Positions 57,042 through 64,000 of a DNA stretch of 64,000 nt are shown piece by piece. A program made the position numbers and the translations under genes. The notes beneath the pieces were generated by a model. It saw only the letters and a list, made by a program, of their open reading frames with translations. It had not been told where the DNA came from and ran no database searches. The DNA is from Levilactobacillus yonginensis (GTDB taxonomy: Bacteria > Bacillota > Bacilli > Lactobacillales > Lactobacillaceae). The stretch spans positions 62,001 to 126,000 of the forward strand of contig NZ_RHNO01000001.1 in NCBI RefSeq assembly GCF_003946265.1, written 5' to 3'. Positions within the stretch are counted from its first letter, which is position 1, and each line of letters begins with the position of its first letter.

Positions 57042-57791
57042 TTATTTCTGATGAATAAAGACCAGCTCATCATCGGTTGACCGCAGGGCATCAAACGCCC
57101 AATCGGGGTGATCAAAGGTAGTGACATCCTGGATATCGGTCGCATGGTGTTCCGCCAAGAACCGTACCATTTCGCCCCGTGCCATCTTAGCCAGTGTGGC
57201 CTTGGTCTTCACCTGACCGTCGACCAGACTGCCGAAAACGACCGTAACGAGTCGCTGCCCTGGCTGGAGGTAGGGCCGAATAGTCTTTGCGTATTCCTGT
57301 GAGGCTAAGTTAATGATGGGTTCCGTGGGCGGCGTTGCTAGCGCTTGGTACAGGCGGTCGCCCCAGAACGTGTAAAGGGAATTGGCACCCGCCACCTGAA
57401 GGTGTGACTGCATTTCCAGACGGTAGGGCACGATGCCGTCGAACGGTCGGAGAATCCCGTAAAAGCCGGATAGGATACGTAGGTTTTTGCGGATATAGTC
57501 TAGAGCCGCTGCTGTAAATAAGTCCGGGGCCATGTACTGGTATTGGATACCGGAGAACGCTAGGATGGCCGGGGTGAGTTGGCGGTTCAAGTCGAGTTTT
57601 TGTAACCAGTCATAGTTGGGTTGCGCGAGCTTGTCGCTGCAGTGCCAAAGTGCCTTGGCTTCCGCGTAGGTTAACTGCCGAAGTGCTGCCAGAATCTGCT
57701 GCGTTTGGGCCAGGTATTGGGGGTGACCGTCACAGCCAAACGTGTCCGTGTCGACCACCATTTTCTTGGCGGGAGCAATGATTATTTTCAT
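57042..57791 (-). CDS. yaaA: YaaA family peroxide-stress protein (UPF0246)
   Basis: 249 aa. The start MKIIIAPAKKM and the segments FSGIQYQYM, LRILSGFYGILRPFD and INLASQEYAK are the YaaA family marks. In E. coli YaaA limits free intracellular iron under hydrogen peroxide and binds DNA. Length is normal. The start is ATG 57791 with GAAGGTCCCGG upstream. Confidence 0.95.
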   Translation of the reverse strand: MKIIIAPAKKMVVDTDTFGCDGHPQYLAQTQQILAALRQLTYAEAKALWHCSDKLAQPNYDWLQKLDLNRQLTPAILAFSGIQYQYMAPDLFTAAALDYIRKNLRILSGFYGILRPFDGIVPYRLEMQSHLQVAGANSLYTFWGDRLYQALATPPTEPIINLASQEYAKTIRPYLQPGQRLVTVVFGSLVDGQVKTKATLAKMARGEMVRFLAEHHATDIQDVTTFDHPDWAFDALRSTDDELVFIHQK

Positions 57792-57848
57792 GGTGCCGGG
57801 ACCTTCTTTCTCGAGGTGCTTGTCCCATTAGTATACCAATAATTAACT

Positions 57849-57896
57849 AAAAAACGCCCCAGCACGGTGGGAATTTCCTAACCATGCTGGGGCGTA
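57849..57896 (-). terminator. Terminator of the 57913 MFS gene
   Basis: ACGCCCCAGCACGGT pairs with ACCATGCTGGGGCGT around a loop; an A run before it gives the T tract on the minus strand. Confidence 0.88.
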
Positions 57897-57912
57897 CGTT
57901 TAATTTTAAAAT

Positions 57913-59145
57913 TTAAGCTTCGTTGACTTGGCCAAGCTTACGGAAACTCGGAATCGTCAGCATGACCGTGAAGCTGATCAGGTAGAGCACGGACAGGAAG
58001 CCCATGACCACGACCAGACTGTAGTGGTCCATCAGAAAGCCGATGGCGACGGAAGAGAACCCCCCGATAGCCCGACCAACGTTGACGATGACGTTGTTGG
58101 CCGTGGAACGAATCTCCGTTGGGTAGAGGCGACTGATGACGGCGCCGTAACCCCCAAACATGCCGTTAGAGAAGAATCCGATAACGGCACCTGCGAGGAC
58201 CAGTGTGAACTGGTTAAAGGCCAGCGTAATACTGAAGACGGCGATGGCGCTGGCAATCAGAAAGATGCCAAATGCCCGCCGGGGACCAAAGTAGTCGAGA
58301 ATACTCCCGAACGTTAACATCCCAATGCTCATACCGACAATCGTGGCAATCATCCAAACAGACGAGCCAGCCACCGTCAAACCGAGCTTTTGCTGCATGA
58401 TGGCAGGTAGCCAGTTCATTAGGCCAAAGTAACCGGCAATCTGAACAATCACCATCACCATCAGCGCCAACGTCTGGTACGCCAGTTGTGGTGTCTTGAA
58501 CAGTGAGCGAATCTGGACTGGTTGGCGGTCGGCCTTGGGCGCGTGTTTAGCGGCTAAGAACTCATCGCTTTCGTGCAGGTGCCGCCGAATGAAGTAGGTC
58601 AGGGCGACTGGAATCAGCCCAAAGACGAAGAGGGCTTGCCAACCCAGCGTGGGAATGATGAAGGCTGCGGCAACAGCGGCGAGAATTGCGCCCACCTGGC
58701 CACCAATAGCGGCCAGGGAGGTCATCTTACCAATCTTGTTATGTGCAAAGTTTTCGGCAATCAGAGCGATTCCAACGCCATATTCACCACCGGCACCGAT
58801 GCCAGCGATGAAGCGAAACAGGTAAATCAGGTGAATATTGCTAGCGAAGGCCATGGCCGCCGTAGCGAAGGCGAAAATGAAGATGGTGTGCGAGAAGATC
58901 TTGACGCGGCCAAAGCGGTCGGCCAAAATACCAAATAAAATACCACCCACTAGCATACCCAGGTTCGTGATCGATGAAATCAAGCCAGCTTGGGCACCGC
59001 TGATATGTAAATCGGCGATGATCGATGAAAGTGCGAAGGATAGAAACATAACGTCCATGTTTTCCAAGGCAAATCCTGCTGAAGTTGAAGCGATGGTCCA
59101 CTTCTGGTGGGTGCTAAGCGCGCGGTCGTGCATAGTGTTCTCCAT
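57913..59145 (-). CDS. MFS transporter (sugar/aromatic-acid symporter type)
   Basis: 410 aa, 12 membrane segments, with the MFS loop motif GILADRFGRVKIF between helices 2 and 3 and GAGGEYGVG in helix 4-5, typical of the metabolite:H+ symporter and aromatic-acid branches. Substrate unknown. ATG 59145 has GGAGG nine bases upstream; a TTG two codons earlier is too close. A dyad GAATGT-N6-ACATTC lies just upstream. Confidence 0.88.
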   Translation of the reverse strand: MENTMHDRALSTHQKWTIASTSAGFALENMDVMFLSFALSSIIADLHISGAQAGLISSITNLGMLVGGILFGILADRFGRVKIFSHTIFIFAFATAAMAFASNIHLIYLFRFIAGIGAGGEYGVGIALIAENFAHNKIGKMTSLAAIGGQVGAILAAVAAAFIIPTLGWQALFVFGLIPVALTYFIRRHLHESDEFLAAKHAPKADRQPVQIRSLFKTPQLAYQTLALMVMVIVQIAGYFGLMNWLPAIMQQKLGLTVAGSSVWMIATIVGMSIGMLTFGSILDYFGPRRAFGIFLIASAIAVFSITLAFNQFTLVLAGAVIGFFSNGMFGGYGAVISRLYPTEIRSTANNVIVNVGRAIGGFSSVAIGFLMDHYSLVVVMGFLSVLYLISFTVMLTIPSFRKLGQVNEA

Positions 59146-59164
59146 ATTCAATTTCCTCCAAAAT

Positions 59165-59182
59165 GAATGTTCTCTGACATTC
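59165..59182. promoter_or_regulatory. Dyad upstream of the MFS gene
   Basis: GAATGT-TCTCTG-ACATTC, a perfect 6-bp dyad 20 bp upstream of the start; possible operator in the untranslated leader. Confidence 0.35.
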
Positions 59183-59327
59183 GTTATTTTTGCCGGTTTC
59201 CCGGGGTGTTGTTAGTATTGTGCCATGATACTCGCTAAAAAGCAACCGTTCGGGCGTTTATTAATTTAATTATACGGCTTGACGTTTTTACCAGTCTAAG
59301 GTAAACTCAATCAAAATCAACTTTAAC

Positions 59328-59430
59328 TTAGCCCTGTGAGACTAAAAAGGTGAACGGATGACCGCCCTCAGTGGAGATACTGGGGATGGTTAAAACCGGG
59401 TAGCCCGCTGCAGGCTACCCGGTTTTTTTG
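59328..59430 (+). promoter_or_regulatory. PyrR-type attenuator of pyrFE
   Basis: TTAG-CCCTGTGAGA-CTAA (59328-59345) has the PyrR-binding hairpin pattern (CCNGNGAG in the loop). It is followed by a strong terminator, ACCGGGTAGCC with GGCTACCCGGT and a T run (59395-59429), 19 bp before the pyrF start. In this arrangement, UMP-bound PyrR favours termination, so pyrimidine-replete cells would shut off pyrFE. PyrR itself is not in the window. Confidence 0.72.
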
Positions 59431-59447
59431 AGAGAAAGGTGGATTCG

Positions 59448-60161
59448 ATGCGACCCGTTATTATTGCGTTAGACTTTCAAAATCAGTCCCAAGTTTTCCA
59501 GTTTCTCGATCAATTTCCACACCAGGACCAGCTAATGGTCAAGGTGGGCATGGAAATTTTCTACGACGCTGGTCCCCAGATTTTACGGGAGTTGCAAGCC
59601 CGCCAGTTGCGCGTGTTCCTAGACCTCAAGCTCTACGACATTCCCCACACGGTCGAGCAGGCGATGGTGCAGCTTGGACGACAAGGCGTGGCCATGGTCA
59701 CGGTTCACGCGGCCGGTGGGGCGACCATGATTGCGGCGGCTAAACGGGGCCTCCTTCGTGGGAGTGAACTAGCAGGGGTCCAGCCAGCGCGTTTATTGGC
59801 CATCACGCAGCTGACCTCCACCTCTGAAACCCAGATGCAAGCGGAACAATTGGTCACGGCTGATCTGACCACTGCGGTCACCCATTTGGCCCAACTGGCA
59901 CATGCGAACGGGGCGGATGGTGTTATTTCTTCTGCCCTGGAAGACGCGCAGATCCACGCGGCCACGAGTCCCAAGTTTCTCTGCATCAATCCCGGGATTC
60001 GACTCGCAACGGATGATCCTAACGACCAACAGCGGGTGGTGACTCCGGCCCAAGCGGCCGCGCTTGGTAGTGATGGAATCGTCGTTGGCCGGTCCATCAC
60101 GCAGGCCAGTGATCCGGTTGCAGCGTATCAGCAGATTTTACAAGAATGGGAGCGGAAATAA
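59448..60161 (+). CDS. pyrF: Orotidine 5'-phosphate decarboxylase
   Basis: 237 aa. The catalytic segment FLDLKLYDIPHTV (Asp-Lys-Asp arrangement) and the C-terminal phosphate-binding GSDGIVVGRSIT identify the last step of UMP synthesis, OMP to UMP and CO2. ATG 59448 follows AAAGGTGG. It overlaps pyrE by one base (TAATG). Confidence 0.96.
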   Translation: MRPVIIALDFQNQSQVFQFLDQFPHQDQLMVKVGMEIFYDAGPQILRELQARQLRVFLDLKLYDIPHTVEQAMVQLGRQGVAMVTVHAAGGATMIAAAKRGLLRGSELAGVQPARLLAITQLTSTSETQMQAEQLVTADLTTAVTHLAQLAHANGADGVISSALEDAQIHAATSPKFLCINPGIRLATDDPNDQQRVVTPAQAAALGSDGIVVGRSITQASDPVAAYQQILQEWERK

Positions 60162-60799
60162 TGACAATTGACCAGCAAATCGCAACGGACCTCTTAGACA
60201 TTCAGGCGGTCACCTTGGCCCCTAACCACCCATTCCTGTGGGCTAGCGGGATGCAAGCCCCCATTTACACGGATAATCGTAAGACGATTGCGTACCCGCA
60301 AGTGCGCGCAGAGATTGCAGATGGGTTAGCAGCATTGATCAGGGAGCGGTATCCGGAAGCGACGGTGATCGGTGGGGTCGCGACCGCCGGAATCCCCCAT
60401 GCGGCGCTAGTTGCGGATCGGTTAAACTTGCCGATGAACTACGTGCGCGCTAAGCCTAAGGACCACGGTAAGGGCAAGCAAATTGAGGGGCAGATTTCCG
60501 CGGAAGAACGGGTCGTCTTGATCGATGATTTGATTTCAACTGGCGGCAGTGTGTTGGCCGCTGCCAAGGCCGTACAAGCGGTAGGCGCCAAGGTGTTGGG
60601 TGTCGTCGCCATTTTCTCGTACGAACTACCAGATAGTGTGGTCAACTTTCAACAGGCGGGCTTGACGCTGACGCCATTGACCACGTACAGCGCTTTGATT
60701 GCGGTCGCGCGGCAACAGGGGGAGATGACACCAGCCGAGTTTGCGTCACTGCAACAGTGGCGGGAAGATCCCTGGGGTTGGCCGAAGTCAGCTCAATAA
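60161..60799 (+). CDS. pyrE: Orotate phosphoribosyltransferase
   Basis: 212 aa. The PRPP-binding motif VVLIDDLISTGGS and the preceding VRAKPKDHGKG loop are clear. It converts orotate and PRPP to OMP, the substrate of PyrF. ATG 60161 is chosen because it gives the usual TAATG overlap with pyrF. Only pyrF and pyrE are present here; the other pyr genes must lie elsewhere. Confidence 0.96.
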   Translation: MTIDQQIATDLLDIQAVTLAPNHPFLWASGMQAPIYTDNRKTIAYPQVRAEIADGLAALIRERYPEATVIGGVATAGIPHAALVADRLNLPMNYVRAKPKDHGKGKQIEGQISAEERVVLIDDLISTGGSVLAAAKAVQAVGAKVLGVVAIFSYELPDSVVNFQQAGLTLTPLTTYSALIAVARQQGEMTPAEFASLQQWREDPWGWPKSAQ

Positions 60800-60815
60800 T
60801 GTGAGTAATAAGCTA

Positions 60816-60995
60816 AGAGAGTGGGACAGAAGGCGGTTAGTCAATGAGCATTAACGTCGATAGACGAATAATCCCGGTTTTGGATTGTTTGTCTATCGGG
60901 GTTAAGCGGAGTTGACTGCCTTTTGTCGCACGTTTCCGCAATATATGTTCGGAGCGCACGAAGGGTCTGAGACTTTTGTCCCAGACCCTTTTTGA
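60816..60995 (+). repeat. Dispersed structured repeat R2, copy B
   Basis: About 180 bp matching 51514-51693. It is bounded by GTGGGACAGAAGG at the left and CTTTTGTCCCAGACCC at the right. The terminal hairpin GGGTCTG/CAGACCC with T run would terminate pyrE. Confidence 0.8.
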
Positions 60996-61051
60996 AAAAT
61001 ATTTTTTTAAAAAACGGCTAATTCTGTGACGAAATGGGTGTGCTCATTTAA

Positions 61052-61080
61052 TAATTACTAATGTAATCAATTAGTAATTA
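61052..61080. promoter_or_regulatory. Perfect 10-bp dyad upstream of the amidase gene
   Basis: TAATTACTAA and TTAGTAATTA, exact inverted repeats 9 bp apart, in the AT-rich 290-bp leader of the amidase gene. MarR-like or other repressor site is a guess. Confidence 0.5.
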
Positions 61081-61291
61081 GCGTATAGGGAGAAAATAGG
61101 GGTATCGACGACAATTTGGCGGGAATTGCGTGTCTTGTCTGATGTGGATGGGCGATTAGCACTTGTAAATAATTAATATGAAATGGAATCCATAATCACT
61201 AACTTATCAAAATGCCGAATTAAGCGTTTTCAAACAAGTCCAAGTCTTGTAGTATTGGAGGGGAAGTTTGTACATAGTAGGAGGAGTTTTC

Positions 61292-63403
61292 ATGAAGCAA
61301 CTAACCTTTCAACACGTTAAACAGCGACTCATTCTAGTAACGGCAATTGTGGCCCTGGTTCTTGGAGGAACCGGCGTCACTTTGCCAGCCTTTGCCAGTG
61401 ATACGACGACACCAACGGTTTCAACGACAACGCCGACCGGGAGTCAAACGCTGACTCAGGCCCAGTACGAACACGCCACGGCCACGCAACTGGCCGATAT
61501 GGTGCGTTCTGGCAAAGTGACTAGCCAACAGCTGATTCAGTTAGCGTTGGCTAAAGTTAAGCAGGATAATCCACAACTCAATGCGGTCCTGACTATGCGG
61601 GAGGACGCGGCTTATAGTGAGGCCGCAGCGCTGAAGGATACCGGTCAGCCATTCTATGGCGTACCAGTCTTGATCAAGGGACTGGCGCAGGAATTGAAAG
61701 GGGAGCCCGCCACGCAAGGGTTACCTTATTCTAGCGACCGAGTGGCGAGCTACACGAAGCCATTTGTCACAAAACTACAGAGCTTAGGCTTCATTGTGAT
61801 CGGTCAGACGAACTATCCCGAATTGGGATTGACCAATATTACGGATTCAAAGCTCTACGGAGCCGCCAAGAATCCTTGGAACACGAGTGATAATCCTGGC
61901 GGTTCGTCTGGTGGGGCAGCGGCTAGTGTTGCCGATGATATGGTGCCACTGGCAACCGGGAACGATGCTGGTGGGTCACTGCGGATTCCTGCCTCCTGGT
62001 CGGGAGTCATTGGGTTAAAGCCGACTGCGGGGATGATTCAAGGTGATAGTGCTAGCAGCAGTATGGCTAGTTTTGCGGAAACTAAGAGCATGCAGGATAC
62101 GCAGACACTCTTTGACAACATGCTCAGCGGGAATGTGACCGCTGATGCCGCACCGCAGGATTTGAAATCAGTAAAGATTGCTTACTCAACGAAGTCACCC
62201 GTGGGCACGCCGGTGAGCCAGGATGCTGTGAACGCGGTGATGCGCAGCGTTTCGTTCCTGAAGGCTCAAGGATTCAACGTGGAACAGGCGGACAGCCCAG
62301 TAGATGGGAAAGCCTTGATGCAGGCCTACTACAAAGGGGCCACATCGAGCGGGTTTGCAGCGAACTCGTTTGCCAGATCAGCCTTCAAGCGGGACCTAGA
62401 GCCAGATGACGGTAGTATTATGACTTACGCGTTGTTCGAGGCTAGTAAGAAGCTGGCCGCGGATAGTCAGAATCAGGCAAGCTATCAGGCGGAAATTGCC
62501 ACGGCCAAGCAGCAGATGGCCGACTTCCATCAAAAATATCCGTTGTACCTAACGCCAACCACGGCGACTACCGCGCCTAGTAACACCGATCCGGCCTACT
62601 TACCGGAATACGTTGAGAAGATGCGTAACATCTCTTCGTTAGACAGTCAGGATCAGATGCAATTAATTTACGATGCCTGGTTGCATGGCTTGAGTAAGTC
62701 GCCATTTACGCAATTGGCTAACGTGACGGGGGAACCGGCCATCAGCTTGCCAACCTACGTTAGTGGCAACCAGATGCCATTAGGGATTCAGCTTGAAGCA
62801 GCTACGAGTCAGGACCGCTTACTCTTGGCGATGGGTGATCTCTTCGAAAAGCAGGGCCAATTGAAGTTCTTGGACGATCAGAAGCAACCGGCCACGACTA
62901 CGCCAGCGCAACCTACTACGCCAGCGAAGAAGCCAGCCGTCACGACAACGAGTCCCGATAAGTCCGTTACCGTACGTTTTCCGACACAGATATATGCTAA
63001 AACAGCGGTTAACCTCTATAAGGACGCCAATCTTACGAAACGCGTTCGGCATTATCGCGCTAAGCCACGGACTAAGAGTACAACGTTCAAGGTGTTAGGC
63101 GTCGCTTACTCCAAGCATGGGACGCTGCGTTACCGGGTCAAGGGTGGTTACGTGACTGCCAATTCGAAGCTAGTGGCGGCACTTTACTACCAGAAGAACC
63201 CTGGTAAAGTTCGGGTCATCAGCCGAGGTGGTCTTTACGAGTATCAACACTTGACGTTTAAGCAGAGTCAACGGGTTAAACACGTTAAGCAGGGACACGT
63301 GTTAAAAATCAAGTCAATTAAGGTTCATGGTCAACGGACTCGGTTAGTACTGACAAATGGTCACGTCATTACAGGAAACAAGCAATTTTTAATTAAGAAG
63401 TAG
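61292..63403 (+). CDS. Secreted amidase with DUF5776 wall-binding tail
   Basis: 703 aa: signal peptide (cleavage near AFAS), then a full amidase-signature enzyme with catalytic Lys in LIKGLA and the Ser-Ser pair in NPGGSSGG and NDAGGSLRIP. A Thr/Pro linker (about 540-570) and a DUF5776 C-terminus (LRYRVKGGYVTANSKL, TRLVLTNGHVITGNKQF) follow. Amidases of this family split C-N bonds; outside the cell, the target may be an amide nutrient or a wall component. ATG 61292 follows GGAGGAG. Shares its C-terminal module with the protein at 37099. Confidence 0.88.
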   Translation: MKQLTFQHVKQRLILVTAIVALVLGGTGVTLPAFASDTTTPTVSTTTPTGSQTLTQAQYEHATATQLADMVRSGKVTSQQLIQLALAKVKQDNPQLNAVLTMREDAAYSEAAALKDTGQPFYGVPVLIKGLAQELKGEPATQGLPYSSDRVASYTKPFVTKLQSLGFIVIGQTNYPELGLTNITDSKLYGAAKNPWNTSDNPGGSSGGAAASVADDMVPLATGNDAGGSLRIPASWSGVIGLKPTAGMIQGDSASSSMASFAETKSMQDTQTLFDNMLSGNVTADAAPQDLKSVKIAYSTKSPVGTPVSQDAVNAVMRSVSFLKAQGFNVEQADSPVDGKALMQAYYKGATSSGFAANSFARSAFKRDLEPDDGSIMTYALFEASKKLAADSQNQASYQAEIATAKQQMADFHQKYPLYLTPTTATTAPSNTDPAYLPEYVEKMRNISSLDSQDQMQLIYDAWLHGLSKSPFTQLANVTGEPAISLPTYVSGNQMPLGIQLEAATSQDRLLLAMGDLFEKQGQLKFLDDQKQPATTTPAQPTTPAKKPAVTTTSPDKSVTVRFPTQIYAKTAVNLYKDANLTKRVRHYRAKPRTKSTTFKVLGVAYSKHGTLRYRVKGGYVTANSKLVAALYYQKNPGKVRVISRGGLYEYQHLTFKQSQRVKHVKQGHVLKIKSIKVHGQRTRLVLTNGHVITGNKQFLIKK

Positions 63404-63408
63404 TGAAA

Positions 63409-63442
63409 TAACGTCGATACCATTTGGGTGTCGGCGTTTTTG
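63409..63442 (+). terminator. Terminator after the amidase gene
   Basis: AACGTCGATACC pairs with GGTGTCGGCGTT, then a T tract. Confidence 0.8.
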
Positions 63443-63458
63443 TGGTCTGAAAATAGAC

Positions 63459-63561
63459 AAAAAACAGCCCTACGCAGAGCGTAGAGCTGTCAGTGGTGAG
63501 GTGCGGCGACCTTCGGAATGCTTGCGCACCGATCGCGTACCCCCACCTTGGTTTGGCACCA
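63459..63561 (-). ncRNA. Candidate ~100-nt small RNA with own promoter and terminator
   Basis: On the minus strand, -35 TTGACT (63596-63591) and -10 GATACT (63573-63568) are exactly 17 bp apart. About 100 nt later comes an intrinsic terminator (CAGC-CTACGC stem, 63489-63465) and six T. In between is a GC-rich stem GGTGCG/CGCACC nested in GGTG/CACC. No reading frame with a ribosome site. It is not recognisably SRP RNA, 6S, tmRNA or tRNA. Confidence 0.55.
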
Positions 63562-63610
63562 GGAGCTAGTATCGCACGTGGCAAGAATGAAGTCAAGGAT
63601 ATTTAAGGAT

Positions 63611-63626
63611 TGTTTCATGTGAAACA
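63611..63626. promoter_or_regulatory. parS-like ParB site
   Basis: TGTTTCATGTGAAACA, one mismatch from the parS consensus, identical to the site at 51754. Lies just upstream of the -35 of the candidate small RNA. Confidence 0.65.
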
Positions 63627-63701
63627 TCCTGGCATGATATCTCCCCAAAGCCCCGGCCGTGTGCGATAATTGGAGAAAATAGTGCGGGGAGATGGCGTCA
63701 A

Positions 63702-64000
63702 ATGGAGTTAACCACGACGGTGTGGACGGCGGCAACTTATCAGGAATTCTTGCAAGACTTACGGGATTTGGGGGATGACCACTTCCGGGATCGGAGTGCA
63801 AAGATTGTAGCGACCGAGCGACCATTGTTGGGAATCCCAATGAAGACGCTGCGGTCACTTGGGGTGGCAATCAGTCAGGGGATGCCACACGATTTCTTAG
63901 CAGTAGCTGGGACAGAATATTATGAAGCGGTTATCATTCAGGGGTACGTGCTGAGTCGATTGCCACTGGATGTTGCTTACTTTACGAAGCTATGCGACGC
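63702..64000 (+). CDS. DNA alkylation repair protein, AlkD-like (3' truncated)
   Basis: The first ~100 residues run off the window end. TYQEFLQDLRDLGDDHFRDR, IPMKTLRSLG and EYYEAVIIQGYVL fit the helical-repeat AlkC/AlkD glycosylase family, which removes alkylated bases. ATG 63702 follows GGGGAGA. The catalytic Asp region lies beyond the window, so activity cannot be judged. Confidence 0.75.
   Translation, partial: MELTTTVWTAATYQEFLQDLRDLGDDHFRDRSAKIVATERPLLGIPMKTLRSLGVAISQGMPHDFLAVAGTEYYEAVIIQGYVLSRLPLDVAYFTKLCD

Noticed and set aside
63459-63561. SRP RNA or a T-box leader
   Set aside because: The size fits small SRP RNA, but the conserved GGAA-loop region with AGCAG is missing; no T-box sequence or downstream synthetase gene is present.

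Overview
The window reads as an origin-proximal segment of a Lactobacillaceae chromosome (Levilactobacillus-like; genus is inference). Supporting signs are the yycI-walJ-htrA-rlmH run, KxYKxGKxW and MucBP/DUF5776 surface proteins, LPxTG pili, a type I-E CRISPR-Cas locus whose Cas2 is fused to an exonuclease, three parS-like sites and a DnaA-box cluster.

Layout. 1-4.0 kb: end of the WalRK accessory operon (yycI 3' end, walJ, htrA), a DnaA-box-rich intergenic region, then rlmH. 4.0-9.4 kb: an accessory island starting exactly at the 3' end of rlmH. It carries four copies of the rlmH-end sequence, three of them with an added inverted repeat. This is the geometry of staphylococcal SCC cassettes, but no recombinase gene is visible. 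The island holds an AT-rich Ser/Thr kinase of unknown role, broken genes, and a MerR/short-chain dehydrogenase pair. 9.5-16.8 kb: small secreted proteins and a pilus operon (tip, backbone, class C sortase, class A-like sortase). 16.9-23.7 kb: rarA, a SnoaL-like protein, a DUF2075 ATPase, microproteins and an LRR/MucBP wall protein.

23.9-36.0 kb: complete type I-E locus in the order array 1, cas3, cas8e, cse2, cas7, cas5, cas6e, cas1, cas2-DEDDh, array 2. cas3 has an in-frame stop codon between the Walker A motif and the DEVH box, so adaptation and crRNA genes look intact while target destruction is probably lost. Array 2 carries one spacer four times in tandem, and the two arrays hold diverged versions of one protospacer.

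36-64 kb: surface and secreted proteins (DUF5776 proteins, a secreted tyrosine phosphatase, an amidase), small-molecule enzymes with divergent regulators (LysR/hydrolase, TetR/YhgE), an MFS pump behind a leader terminator, a Tet(M)-like ribosomal protection protein, proline iminopeptidase, yaaA, a PyrR-type leader with pyrF-pyrE, and the start of an AlkD-like DNA repair gene. Three families of dispersed, structured intergenic repeats occur here, and a candidate reverse-strand small RNA with promoter and terminator lies at 63.5 kb.
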